Assembly: GCA_033816765.1 (NCBI GenBank)
Contig: CM066292.1
Coordinates: forward strand, 186,001 to 250,000
Reading direction: 5' to 3'
Length of the DNA: 64,000 nt
Source: Nothopassalora personata
Taxonomy: Eukaryota; Ascomycota; Dothideomycetes; Mycosphaerellales; Mycosphaerellaceae
Part shown: in pieces, positions 22,815 through 34,029 of the stretch
Layout: every line of letters starts with the position of its first letter
How positions within the stretch are numbered: the first letter of the stretch is position 1
The notes under the pieces: model-generated
Seen by the model: the letters and a program-made list of their open reading frames with translations, nothing else
Databases searched by the model: none
What the model was told of the DNA's origin: nothing
Program-made: the position numbers and the translations under genes

Positions 22815-23607
22815 ATAATCTATCTATACTAATAGTAGGATATGCTACGTCTATTAACTAAATATTAATAGTAGAACCTACTAAAGAGTCTAAATAGTAC
22901 TATAATGTATATATAGCTTACTAGAATTAAAATATAGTATAGGCTAAGGGAATAGAAGAACTAGCTAAGTAGTCTATACCGGCTTAGCGTATATACTAAA
23001 ATACTCGTAACTAGTTAGAAGAACTAACTTAGTAGTAATAGTTTTTTTAGCCTATATACTAATAAGTTCCTTAACTCCTTCTTAGCTATAAGCTACACTA
23101 GCCTCAATATAGCAAGTTAGCTTAATTTAAATAATACTACTAATCTAAAGTTAATAGTAATTTTAAGCTATCTAATTGGTTAATAGTAAAAGCTACTATA
23201 ATCTCTATAACTTTCAAGAACTAGGTTAGATCTACTAATAATAGATAAACTAATAAGAGCGTAGATATCTCTAATAATAATAATATGTCACGCGCGGTAT
23301 ATACTAACCCTTCTAAGTAGTAATATATTAATATACTATAGTAGTAGATAATATATACGCTTGTAGTAGAAGATTATAAAGAGCTTATAGATAATATAGG
23401 ATTATACTCGTAATTAAAGGAGTCCTACCTATTTACCTACGTACTACCTAAGTTAAATAATACCTCTCTACTACTATTCCCCTTAGATCTATCTACTTTA
23501 GATCTATCTACTTACTTAGTAGTTCTAGATAATTATAAGAGGCTTTAAACTACCTACCTCTACTATACACTATATAATATTAAAGTTACTAACCTTATAA
23601 TAGTATA
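22815..23607. other. RIP-degraded AT-rich segment, identity unresolved
   Basis: This stretch is AT-rich, TpA-dominated sequence with stops in all frames. Weak coding-like stretches exist on the plus strand (~22880-23280), possibly from a Copia gag, but no diagnostic motif is visible. Confidence 0.4.
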
Positions 23608-23867
23608 TAGTAATAGTAAATAGTAATAGTAAATAGTAATAGTAAGTAGTAACAGTAAGTAGTAATAGCAAATAGTAAGAGTAAAGCGTAAGAGCTAATA
23701 GTAAGAGTAAATAGTAATAGTAAGTAGTAATAGTAAGTAGTAATAGTAAGTAGTAATAGTAAGTAGTAATAGTAAAGAGTAATAGTAAAGAGTAATAGTA
23801 AATAGTAATAGTAAATAGTAAGAGTAAATAGTAATAGTAAGTAGTAATAGTAAATAGTAAATAGTAA
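23608..23867 (+). repeat. 13-bp minisatellite, unit TAGTAATAGTAAA/G
   Basis: About twenty head-to-tail imperfect units mark the end of the left RIP-degraded block; ordinary sequence starts within ~60 bp to the right. Confidence 0.85.
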
Positions 23868-24339
23868 CTACTCTTTAATCTTGACTCTTACTATTACTGT
23901 TTTACTATTTTACTATTTTCCCTAGCCCAATGCTTGGTCTAAGGTACGGCATGCGACTGTGCACGCTCCACATTATACTTCTATACCTCTCAATAGGAAG
24001 TCGTCCCTCCTAAAAGAAAGACAAGTCTCGTAACAAAAAGTCCTGAGATTGAAGGTGAAGTTGTGGTTCAACATGCGAAGCACGACTCGAGAGGAAAGTG
24101 TAGGGCGACTGCATCAAACATTGACGGTGGCCAGCTACACGATGCCCCACTTTGATGAGACCGTACCCTGCATCGCGTGCAGCCGTGAACCGCCCGGCCC
24201 GAACCCTCTTAAGCGCGCGCTATGACGAAACACATCCTAAGCATGGCCAACACCACCTATGTTATCGATTTCACACTCTCCTTCATTCATATCATCAACA
24301 ATCATCAACGACCACGACCAGCACTTGAGCTGGCTGCCT
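23868..24339. other. transition into the gene island; no feature seen
   Basis: Base composition changes from TpA-rich to balanced at about 23925. No gene, RNA or repeat is supportable here. Confidence 0.5.
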
Positions 24340-27300
24340 TTAGCTCTCCATCAATATTCCAAGCTGCACCCTCACGTACACGTGCAAGAAGTCATGTTGC
24401 GACCGGCGCGACGACTGGAACAGTGCCGCATTCTGTTGGTGCACAGTGGCAGCGGCAGCTTCATCCATTGCCTGCTCAAGGTCTCGCTCGCACGCGAAAT
24501 AGTCGTCTTTCTGCTGCTGCTACTGGTTACGGTCGCCAGCGACTGGCGTACGGCTTGGTTTGCCTTTCCGCAGACGACGAGGAGCTAATGGTCTAGCTCT
24601 ACTGGACGCAGGCGAGGACTCGGCATCACGACCAGGAGTCCTATCAACACGACCAGTGAAGTCTGGATACTCTTCTGGTGTTGGCGCTGTACGACCTGGG
24701 CAAGTGACTGGTCCAGCCCCAGCCGGAGTGGGAGTGGGAGTGGCAGCGGCGGCAGATTCCGCAGCAGCGACTCCCTGCTTCTGTTGCTTCTTGAGGGCAG
24801 TGGCAGCTGTAGCAGACTCCTTCGTCCTCTTCAATGCCTTCTCACAGGTCTGGGCTAGTGTCTGCCGAGGTGGTATAGAGGCTGATACTGCTGGTGCGGA
24901 GTTGGCTCGCTTTGGTAGCGTCCTTCTCGCGCTTGATGTCGTCACGGTACTTCTAACGGTCCGCATACGCCAATCGCATCATGCGGTCTATGGCCTTCAT
25001 TATCTCTACTGGGTTGACATTCCTTTTATTCCCATTATCGTCCATCCAATCCGAAGAGGCCTTCCACTCGCCCGCTTCACCAATGGCGGTCCAGCCGATG
25101 GTCATGGCATCGGGCTTCTGGAACCGCAAAGCATCGCACATGTCCAAGATCAGATCGTCTGGAACGAGGTAGTTGGAGGCCACAGTGAACATGCGGTTGC
25201 CGCAGGTGTCATTGCCGAAAACCTTCTCAGCCTGCTTTGCGAAGAAGTCCTTAACGTGCTGCACTGTGAAGCGCTGCTTAGTACCTGCAAGGCAAGCAGT
25301 TGGAGGCTGCGGTATCTCGGATGGATGTCGCTAGGTCAGCAAGCTGAGGAGATTCGGGTTGCACATGCTGCAACAGTGATTTGGCTCGACCGGAGGTGTG
25401 TCGTCTTACATCTTCTCGGCATCGGACAGGTACGACCGGATGACTTTACGAAAGCAGCGAGGTGCCTTCTTGTTATATCCACCATTCCATGCCAGCCGAA
25501 GAATGGGCGGCATCTCCTCGCGAAACTCCATCTCAAGCTTGGTCCAGTTATCCTTCGCAGCATTGTCCGCAGATGCGTCTGCTGCAGCCGATCTAGCAGC
25601 ACGAGATATCTGAGCAGCGGCGCGAGATGTCTGGGAGGCGCTGTGGATGGTATCTTCGTCGTCATCGAAATCGGACCCAGAATCCGTCATGCGATCCGCC
25701 TCTTCGTTATGGCCTTCTCCAGGAAATGCAACCTCTCTCAGTCTGCTTGCTCGAGCTGGTGGTGGCACAGGAGCAATACCAGCCTACGAACACACCACCT
25801 GCTCGGCTTCTTCGCTTGCTCTTCGCGTGAAATCATGTATGTATGGTTGCAGCCCTCGAGACCGCCCTTATTATGGTTGTCGTCGCCTTCGAGCACGCGC
25901 CCTGATCGACCGAACTTCCGCAGCACATCGTCCATGTCCTTGGTGATAGGCATCTTTCAGGAGAGAACGACCTCAAATGTCAGACACGTTGGTACCAGTT
26001 GCCACAGCGGCTGTGCCTGACAGTATGCGAACCACGGGCTCGGGCAACTTCAACTGGCTGCACCGCAGATCCTGGTCGTAGGTGGCAATGCGAGTGGTGT
26101 AGAATGACACAGTCTCAGTGACATTCTCGCTACCTGGACCATCTGTGTATTTGGTTGAGCCCATAGGCTGGTCTTCAGTCAGCAGCACCAGCTCGTGACG
26201 GATGGTCGCTAGACCCTGGTCAATGGTGAGGCGCCCATCATGACCGTCTTCTGGATGCCCTGTGCCGTTGCCTCACCTTGCTCGTCAATGGCAACGCAAA
26301 GCAAGAAGTACAGCGCATGAAGTTGCCGGGATCTTTCTTCAGAATGGTCTGCAAGATGTATGTCACGTCTGGACGGTCTACACTGGCGCGCAAGATCTGG
26401 ATACTGGTCAGTATGAACACCCGGGGACAATTGTTTGCTGCTGCTTATCCCAGTCATGAATGACTCATCGCCCACCTCGCCGAAGCCGGCATTCTCAATC
26501 AGATACTCGAGCTCAACTGTGGTTGCGGTAGCGGTGACTCCAAGCACCGGACTATTAGACCGCAAGACGCTGCGCAGCTGATACAGGGTTCCGAAGGCAG
26601 GTCGAAACTTCTTCCACTTGATAACATGGTGCATCTCGTCGACGACAATCAAGCCGATGCGGTCTCCAATCTCTGGCAAAATGGCGCCCAGCTCCTTGGT
26701 GGCGCGTTGTTCTGCGGAGAACAGCAAGCGCTGGTAGTGGACTAACGAAGAGGTCAGCCAACGACGACTTCCGCGGGCACACATTTCACTCACCTTCGTG
26801 TACATTGGTGTACATGGCCGGCTCCAGCTGCTTGTTGTCGGCCGTGATCTTGCACAATCGCACAAGCGTATCGCCCTCGAGTCGTCGCACAGCCCGCTTA
26901 ATGTCCGCCCTCTGTTCTTCGCCAATGCGGTTGAGAGGCACAGTCTCGAGGGTGATCATGCCAGTCAGCATTATGAATGGCTGGAAGACCAGACAATTGC
27001 CGGCGTCGATACGTGCAAGCATCGCCACATCTACCTAACCGAAGATGAGGGAATCCCCGCATCAATCTAGAGCTCACTTAGCTGCAATTCTTTTCCTGAT
27101 GCAACATCCTCACGGGCTTGCGAAGGCTAGCAGCGCATAGCTCGCGCTGCAGATCCAACGCCCCATCATACTCGCGGAAATCGAAGAAATGCTGCTGGAC
27201 CCGCTCGAGTTGCAACTCTTCATCTGTGTCCACCTCCTTGACTGCATCTCTGAAGTACTGCTTCTACTCCTCCTCTGTTGTATCAACAGCTGGCAGCTCA

Positions 27301-27430
27301 GTCGGCTCGATTGTTCATTCTGGCCACTCGCGTCTAAAGGCTTTGCGGCCTGGCAATCGAGTGAAAGACGCAAGCTCACCAGCGCGTGCCTAGTGAGCGC
27401 CCTCTCTGGGCTGCTATCTCCTGTCGTCTG
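24340..27430 (-). pseudogene. RecQ-like DNA helicase pseudogene
   Basis: Minus-strand translation shows helicase motifs in order: a motif Ia-like TVPLNRIGEEQ (~26940), a DE-x-H box DEMHHVIKW followed by FRPAFGTL (~26620-26650), GVTATAT (~26530), RASVDRPDVTY (~26370), motif V-like TGTNVSDI (~25990), and motif VI DDVLRKFGRSGR (~25920). A CCSMCNPNLL zinc-binding-like segment (~25365) and a basic Gln/Ala-rich tail follow. A 52-nt intron (26742-26793, GTGAGT...TTAG) is supported and a second near 27050-27095 is likely. The Walker A motif expected before motif Ia is missing: CLVFQP runs straight into FIMLTG. In-frame stops (for example TAG at 24520-24522 inside a CAG run) and frameshifts near 26420 and 25980 show it is dead. 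Similar helicases occur near fungal telomeres, but location cannot be judged here. Confidence 0.75.
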
Positions 27431-27804
27431 CACGAAGTGGAGATATGTTCACAAAGACATTTGGAGGTGCCAGAGGATGCTTTCTGAATGGGTTCGTGCT
27501 TTGCTGTTCTCTCACAGATGTCATGGCTGGTGAATGGTAAGCTGCTGTCGGGCACTACTCAGTAGCAAACACAGGAACCGCAATCTAGTATGCACTGTAT
27601 TGGCATTGCAGACTGCAGTCTTCCGCGCATTTACATTAAATTCTCACAATATCTTGTTCGTACTAGTACCTGGAATGATGCCCCGCGTAAGGGAGGGAAC
27701 ATGCTCCCGAATTCGGAGGCAGCTATTCCGATCCAAGCTCGCTGGAGGGAAATCATAAAGGGCATCGGACACCCCTCATACATCATACCGTTACTCCCTC
27801 TACA
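27431..27804. promoter_or_regulatory. intergenic region between divergent helicase pseudogene and acidic-protein gene
   Basis: About 370 bp separate the two diverging reading directions, so promoters for both would lie here. No specific promoter element is recognised. Confidence 0.3.
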
Positions 27805-28449
27805 ATGGCGGCTAAGTCTGCACGTACACGTCGTGCTATCAAGCGAGTATGCGTGTAAAGAACTACTCTAGGCCATGCTCCTATTTACTGACGATTCCAC
27901 TACCTAGAACCGCACTCGTGAGGCTCCAAGTGAGGGCGATTTGCGCTCTCATGGAGAGCACGCTGGCGAGGAGGAGTGCAAAGTCGATGAAGATGACAGG
28001 ACCTACATTCCCATCTTCGCCGGCTTAAATGAAACTGACATTCTTGCGGCAAAGCCTTTCACCTGGACGCAGCACAAGACGACGATTGTGCGCTTCGCTC
28101 TGAATCGGTGCGTTATCTCAGCTACGTGCTATGACAGATACATGACTAACGTCCATCACAACACAGCGGGTTCTCATCCGTTAACCTGCCCACAGTCAAA
28201 GACATTATCGATCTCGCGCAAGCGATTGGACTGCCGCTTTCCGCTGGAAAGCGTGTTGCTCATGTCTGCATTGGAAAGCTCGTCGACACCATCTACAGCA
28301 CCGTGGCACCTGCCGGACTTCCAGGCCTCGTCCGTATAACCAATGATGACGCTGTCGAGGTCTCCCAGGCTTTATGTAAAGTAGCTAAGAAAGGCAGCCT
28401 TTCCTTTCAGCAACTTCGATCCGCTGGAATGCACGAGCTGCATGTGTAG
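27805..28449 (+). CDS. hypothetical protein, 174 residues in three exons (5' part of a longer broken gene)
   Basis: The ATG at 27805 is in good context (ACAATGGC). Exons 27805-27846, 27908-28107 and 28167-28446 join in frame across a 61-nt intron (GTATGC...CCTAG, branch-like CTGAC) and a 59-nt intron (GTGCGT...ACAG, branch-like CTAAC). The product begins with a basic stretch, then a globular segment with TVKDIIDLAQAIGLPL. No family is recognised. It ends at TAG 28447-28449. Beyond this stop the same frame continues as coding sequence to 29943, and CAG-to-TAG is a RIP-type change, so the ancestral gene was probably one protein of about 670 residues. It lies divergent to the helicase pseudogene. 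Confidence 0.6.
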
Positions 28450-28482
28450 ACAGGCCATGAGTATTGTCATCAGCCGAAGCAG

Positions 28483-29943
28483 TTGCCAGGCATGTCCAAG
28501 GAGCAGCTGAAGAAGGCAGTCATCTCGGAGCTCGTTCTGCAGGGTTATATTACTAAGGACCGCAGCGTCGAGCATGTCGGCGAACGCGATGTTAAGCAGC
28601 GATCAGACGACGAGGCCGAAACGCGAGCAGAGGTCCATGGGCAGAAGCGCCAGCCGGTTAGGAAGGAAGTAAGTCAGGTGGAAGGACACTCTGTAGAGGA
28701 GGAACAAGAGATCTCTGATGACGATGGACCCGGAAGATCTGCCTGCGAGGCTTTTGCCCAGTACATCAACCAGTCCGACGAAGCACGAACGGCTTATGAC
28801 CAGAGGGGAAAGCGAACAACTCTTGGCGTGAAAGAAGACATTGGCTGGTCTGCCACTAAGCACGTCGTCGAGAAGGAGCCGTTACTCAACGCTGTTCTCG
28901 ACTTGCGCAAGCGTTCGCCACGACTCCCACAAGCTGCTCGCATCGACAAGAAGCCGCAAGCGATTGGCAAGGCTACTTTCTGGCTCAAGAGTTCACCAGA
29001 ACAGACTGCTGCTATCCGGCACAAACCTTTTTCACGACAGACTGCTGCCACTCAGTACAAGCATTTATCTCAACATCAGCCAGTAGCATATGACGATGAC
29101 GAACAAGCAGCTGAGACCCTGGATATCCTCCACGTCGTTCAAGCTCTTCGCAAAGACCAGCAGGATGAGATCAAGATGTTCATCATGACGCTGAGAAGCG
29201 CCGACATGGCAGACGACTTTATTCTCGACTGTATCAAGAAGAAGGCCCATCACCTTGCGAGCGGAATCGATCCCAGCGGCCGTACAGTGGAGGAGAACTA
29301 TGCATGGCAGAACAGGGAAGGTAGTAATCTGCAGCAGAAGGCCGAGGGGGAAAGTCATAGTGATGTGGAAGTGGCGGCGGATGGTGACGATGATGAACAG
29401 CAGCAGAGTGTTGACTTTGAAGGTGATGACGGGGATATGCTACACAAGGATGAAAGCAATGACGATGGAGGAGTGGCGGCGGACTGGGACGATCATGAAC
29501 AACAGCAGAGTGGCAATTTTGAAGGTGGTGACGAGGATAAGCTGCAAGGGGATCAAAGCGAGGACGATGGAGAAGTGGCAGCGCTTACCGAAGTGAACGT
29601 CACCAGTCACTACAGCGATTCTCCTTGCGAGAGCTGCAACGAGTTCGCAAAGCATTCATACGATTTGTCCGCGAGCCTCGACGAAAATCCTACCGAGCAG
29701 GACCTCACTTCCTCCACCAAGATCACGACTTCCGAAAGAGAACCCACTGGTGAAGACGACCCACGAGGAGACCATGACGACAACGACACTGCCAGTGTCG
29801 AAGCATTCATGAAGCGATACAACCTTACACAGCCCGCGCTATCAACACTCTTCTTCAAGGTAGCACGTATACAGCTCGCAGAGAAAGCATCTCGCTCCGG
29901 TACGATAAAGACGAAGAACCCATCGCCATCATCTGGGGAGTGA
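28483..29943 (+). CDS. acidic protein with internal repeats, 486 residues (3' part of the gene from 27805)
   Basis: A long open frame in phase with the exons upstream across the TAG at 28447-28449. The N-terminal part has a helix-rich SKEQLKKAVISELVLQGYI segment. Residues ~290-370 hold about two and a half acidic repeats of ~35 residues (DDDEQQQSVDFEGDDGD, DDHEQQQSGNFEGGDED). The rest is low-complexity and charged. No membrane segment or known domain is seen. GAGTGAGT at the stop could also be a splice donor, and coding-like sequence continues to ~30190, so the true 3' end is uncertain. If the upstream TAG is real, translation of this part would need an internal start such as ATG 28483. Confidence 0.6.
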   Translation: MPGMSKEQLKKAVISELVLQGYITKDRSVEHVGERDVKQRSDDEAETRAEVHGQKRQPVRKEVSQVEGHSVEEEQEISDDDGPGRSACEAFAQYINQSDEARTAYDQRGKRTTLGVKEDIGWSATKHVVEKEPLLNAVLDLRKRSPRLPQAARIDKKPQAIGKATFWLKSSPEQTAAIRHKPFSRQTAATQYKHLSQHQPVAYDDDEQAAETLDILHVVQALRKDQQDEIKMFIMTLRSADMADDFILDCIKKKAHHLASGIDPSGRTVEENYAWQNREGSNLQQKAEGESHSDVEVAADGDDDEQQQSVDFEGDDGDMLHKDESNDDGGVAADWDDHEQQQSGNFEGGDEDKLQGDQSEDDGEVAALTEVNVTSHYSDSPCESCNEFAKHSYDLSASLDENPTEQDLTSSTKITTSEREPTGEDDPRGDHDDNDTASVEAFMKRYNLTQPALSTLFFKVARIQLAEKASRSGTIKTKNPSPSSGE

Positions 29944-30035
29944 GTATCTTTCGCAGAGAAAGCATCTCGCTCTGACACGAGGAAGACCTCGAATATATCG
30001 CCATCATTGGGAAAGGGAGTCTCGCTCGCAGCAGT
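29860..30035 (+). repeat. tandem duplication of ~75 bp across the 3' end of the acidic-protein gene
   Basis: The block CGCAGAGAAAGCATCTCGCTC...ATCGCCATCAT occurs twice, first inside the frame (~29877-29932) and again after its stop (~29950-30006), with several substitutions. Confidence 0.75.
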
Positions 30036-30455
30036 AGGCTAGTCTGTATCAGGCATACTCTTTCGCTGTTGTAGAAGCAGGTAGAGAGGATCTTCAGAAG
30101 CTCTCTCGTCGAAATCTCCATCCACAGAGAACGTTCAAGACGACCACCAGGCCTAGGGCCTTGATGAGAGAGCATCATCCTCGTGCACTCGAGGAGTTTT
30201 TCCCTTGATTTCACCATCTTGGAAAGGGAAGAATCGAGAACCCCTGCCTTCCCTGCACCGAAGAAAAAGCGTTTAAAGCATACACGAAAGAAAGCCCTAG
30301 TAGGGAAGCGAAGGGAACAGGACCTAACAGACTGACTTGACTATTTACTACATCTTCGGTTCGCTTCGATAAAGATTAAACGAGTAATCAACACCCTATT
30401 TCCATGGAGATGAACGAGAGAAATGAAAGTATAGCCTTGTGTATTATAGCATAGC
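30036..30455. other. region downstream of the acidic-protein gene
   Basis: A coding-like plus-strand stretch (~30050-30195) could be a terminal exon of the gene to the left, but no firm splice pair is seen. The rest shows no feature. Confidence 0.3.
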
Positions 30456-30457
30456 CT

Positions 30458-30550
30458 CAACACACACACACACATAGAGAGAGAGAGAAAGAGTAAGACA
30501 TACACACACACACACACACACACACAAGGAGAAAGAGAGTAAGAGAGAGA
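30458..30550. repeat. CA and GA microsatellites
   Basis: Alternating runs (CA)n, (GA)n, (CA)n and (GA)n within ~90 bp. Confidence 0.9.
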
Positions 30551-32029
30551 ATCCGGTACATAGAGGGGACTTTGATCATGGATATACAAAGTGCTGTACA
30601 GATTCTGAACTATCCGATGAAGAGTATGTGAGATCTCTGTTGGCAGGTGTGCACCACACCACGGAGTCCATAGAGTTTGCAAGTTCCATATGAATGTCAA
30701 GAAAAGAAGGGTTATAAATAAATACAATTCTATGTCCTATCCCTGACTCTTTTAAGAACCTTGAAAGGGATGGGAACGAATCTATCTTGTGTATCATCGA
30801 AAGGTCCATGAAATTGATTTCAACAGTGAAGGAATCGGTGCCTGTCATAAGCACTACCATATTTCTGATATCCATGTCCATGTATGGTCAGAAGAACATT
30901 GTGTTCCGACTCCCTGGTTGCATTATGTGCATGAGTGAGGACAGTCTGCGTGCATATGTCCCTTCCATGATCTCAGGAAAACAGGATCGGATCTGAGGTT
31001 GTAGGGTTTCACTTCTTAGATATCTCAATATGCTGAGGGGAATGTATACTGTGAGGTTCAAATCCCATTAGATCTGACAAACAAGTGTACAGAATTGTAC
31101 TCTAGATCTCGACATAGAAGCACATCAAGGAGCCACACACCTTTATACTCAGATGGATTCAGCAAATATGCCAATGTGAATCTTGTGGTCTCGTCATCTC
31201 TTTATCGACCACGTGTCTTGATCTCCTCTTCTAAAAACACTCACAGACACGTCTACTACAGATTGGTTTCAAGATCAAGTTACAATATCCTCTTCGATCA
31301 TCCAACCAGTGATCACCAATTCTACAGTTCATCTTTCAGGTGTCAGCCATGAGACAGTGAAGAGACACTCTATATTACATTTCACTTCTTAGGACAAGGG
31401 GAGTCCTTACATTATGAAGACAAGTTCAAGCTGTCAACTGCTTAGAAAGTACACAGTTCTATTCGTTGACTTACTGCTAGAGCATAGAATTGTAAGACCT
31501 AACAATGTTAAGTGGAGCAATGTAGTCATTGGTCAAACACATCTAATATTCATTGTTGTCACAGACAAGTGTGTCTATAAGTGCTTAATAAGTTACGAAT
31601 CGTGCCTGGCAATATACGAATCCAAACCGGACTCTGTGAACATCTTACATCCTGTAACAGGCAAATTGAATTGGTCATTCAGATCATCGAGACTAACTTA
31701 AGGGAAGGGAAGCGGTCCACACATCACAGTCCACGGATCAGGTATACTCTAATATCAAGGTGGTTAGGAGCACATTGGAGAAGTTGTAGCATGTTTTAAA
31801 GAGTGCATACGGAATGCGATGGCTCTAGAGTATAAGTGTAATTATGGAAACAGGGTTCTACTCCAGGGCAACTGGCAAACTCAAACAAACATCATCGGGT
31901 TCATTTACAGATGTAAAGAAGTCCAAGCCAGCCAGTAGCACAGTCTATAGCATAGAGGATGATGAGGATGACTCATTCCAGTCTCCATTTGGCCAACTGT
32001 CCACAACTCAGATTAAGTGCATCCAGTCT
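30551..32029. other. about 1.5 kb of unassigned moderately AT-rich sequence
   Basis: Several short frames exist on both strands (70-106 residues, for example minus 30576-30881 and plus 31414-31701 and 31844-32164). None shows a recognised domain, neighbouring exons or codon bias strong enough to call a gene. It is not RIP-degraded: TG and CA are common. Confidence 0.35.
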
Positions 32030-32790
32030 TTTAAGAGAGAGAGTAATAGAGAGAGTAATAGAGAGAGTAAGGGAGAGTGTAAGGGAGAGTGTAAGGGAGA
32101 GTATAAGGGAGAGTATAAGGGAGTATATAAGGGAGTGTACGAGAGAGTGTACGAGAGAGAGTAGACGAGAGAGTAAGAGAGAGAGTAAGAGAGAGAGTAA
32201 GAGAGAGAGTAAGAGAGAGAGTATAGAAGAGAGTATAGAAGAGAGTATAGAAGAGGGTATAGAAGAGGGTATAGAAGAGAGTATAGAAGAGAGTATAGAA
32301 GAGAGTATAGAAGAGAGTATAGAAGAGAGTATAGAAGAGAGTGTGCGAGAGAGTATACGAGAGAGTGTGCGAGAGAGTGTGCGAGAGAGTGTAATGAAGT
32401 AAGTAAGTAGAAGAGGAAGAGTGTATATATGTATAAGAGTGTTTAAGAGTGTTTAAGAGTATTTGAGAGGGCCATAACGTGAGAGAGTAAGTGTGTGTGT
32501 ATATGTAAGAGAGAGAGAGGGAGAAAGAGAGGCGTGGGACGGAGATGGAGAAGAAGGAGGAGTAGTAGTAGAGAGCGAGAGAGAGACACACAGAGAGAGA
32601 AAGGGTAAGCGAGGGAATTGAAGGGACGGAGAAAGATAAGGAGTAGTGGTAGGGAATGTAGATTTGTGTGTATAAGAGAGAGAGGGAGAGAGAGGCGTAG
32701 GATAGAGACAAAGAAGAAGGAGGAGTAGTATTAGAGAGCGAGAGAGACATAGAGAGAGAGAGAGAGAGGGAGATAGCACGAGAGCGACAG
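32030..32790 (+). repeat. long polypurine tract with GAGAGTATAGAA-type minisatellite
   Basis: About 760 bp on the plus strand are dominated by G and A. They include GAGAGTAAGA units, about a dozen GAGAGTATAGAA 12-mers (~32218-32340), and GAGA microsatellites. Open frames across it, including a 286-residue Ser/Leu-rich frame on the minus strand, are by-products. Confidence 0.9.
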
Positions 32791-33471
32791 ACAGAGAGAC
32801 ACACACACACATAGCGTAGCAACGTCTCACCACCAGCAAGCATAATCCACCATCCTCTCAGCCAGCCAGCCAGCCTACCGGGCCAAATCAAAACTGCAAC
32901 AGAAATTCCAGAGACAGATCACGATCGCAACACTTTAGTATTGCGTGCGTTTTTTCCCCACGATTCGCGATCGCCACTTCATAACGAGCTGGCATACTAT
33001 ACTTCTTCGCTTGCCCTTCTTGGGGGTGTATACTGGTCGAGGCATATCGTCGTCCAAGATACGAGACGAAGAAACGAAGAAACGAGATTGCGACGAGGCT
33101 ACGGAGGGATCGGGAGTGTAGGGGCGGGCCAGTTGCAGTTTTGCTGCACAGTCCACACACACACCTTGCCGGCCCGCTATGACGAGCGCTGTATATATTT
33201 GCCTACCTTGCTATATATCTACCTCTATACGTATTGTCATCTGTGGATTGTAGCGTGTTATATTATATAGATCGGGCGGGGTGGGAGTAAAGTAATTTGG
33301 AGTCGAGGGTAATGATAGTAGGGATAGGGATAAGGATAAGGTTTAGGTTAAGGTTGGAGCGGAGATCGAACTTCAGGGTAAAAATAAGGTTAACGATAAT
33401 ACAGTAGCACAATAGGGACACATTCCATCACGTTACATACGTATTACTTCTCGTCTTCTCCCTTCTATCTC
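32791..33471. other. unassigned sequence right of the polypurine tract
   Basis: Overlapping frames of 75-109 residues occur on both strands at 32888-33270 without any recognisable domain. A purine-biased stretch with GGGATAAGG and TTTAGGTTAAGG-like units lies at 33320-33360. Confidence 0.3.
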
Positions 33472-33997
33472 GGCAAGAACTATTTTGCTTGTACGCAATC
33501 GCTATTTGGCATGTAGACCCACTTTATAACTTATAATCTCGCTCCTTATACATATCCTAGTGTATGCCGGAGAAGACTTGTTATCTTGCAGTATTCGCGT
33601 TCATATCACGTCGTCTCGTCGTCGTCCTAGGTGTTGTTTCTATGCGCGGCTGCGATACTGCAGCCTAATGAGTAACGATGTTGCACCTGCAATTGTTGCT
33701 TAACACTACACCGTCCAATTGACTTAAGACTTTCACAATGGGCTTAGATTGTATATGCGACAGCGTTTCCGATGCTATATATATAACATAGTAGTTGCAG
33801 TGTAGTGTTGTTAATGACTTTATAAGTTGAGAAAGATGTAAGCTTACAGTAGTATTCGCGCGAGCCGAAGTTCGCCAAGCATGCTTATTTTGGTGAGTAA
33901 ACACCTCTATATTGGGGCGCTGAGCTGATATCGCTACGACTGCAATATGGGTCTACATGCCAAATAGCGATTGCGTACGAGCTAAATAGTATTCGCC
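33472..33997. mobile_element. non-autonomous DNA element with 50-bp terminal inverted repeats
   Basis: The 50 bp at 33472-33521 and the reverse complement of 33948-33997 agree at 45 positions, including a 31-bp identical stretch containing GCAATCGCTATTTGGCATGT. The 526-bp unit has no meaningful coding frame, so it fits a MITE or a deletion derivative. No convincing target duplication is seen; ATCTC occurs at the left edge and 4 bp beyond the right edge. It ends 33 bp from the stop of the neighbouring gene. Confidence 0.65.
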
Positions 33998-34029
33998 TTC
34001 CATCTCCCTCACGTTTATACCACCTACTC

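Noticed and set aside
17796..23867. possible CRISPR array or origin because of direct repeats
   Set aside because: The repeats are contiguous minisatellites without spacers in a eukaryotic genome.
24560..26020. 486-residue plus-strand frame
   Set aside because: It is the shadow of the minus-strand helicase pseudogene, whose motifs are clear; the plus frame has no recognisable domain.
32031..32891. 286-residue Ser/Leu-rich minus-strand frame
   Set aside because: It is a translation of a polypurine/polypyrimidine repeat tract.
32888..33270. overlapping frames of 75-109 residues on both strands
   Set aside because: No domain, no splice structure and contradictory strands; insufficient to call a gene.
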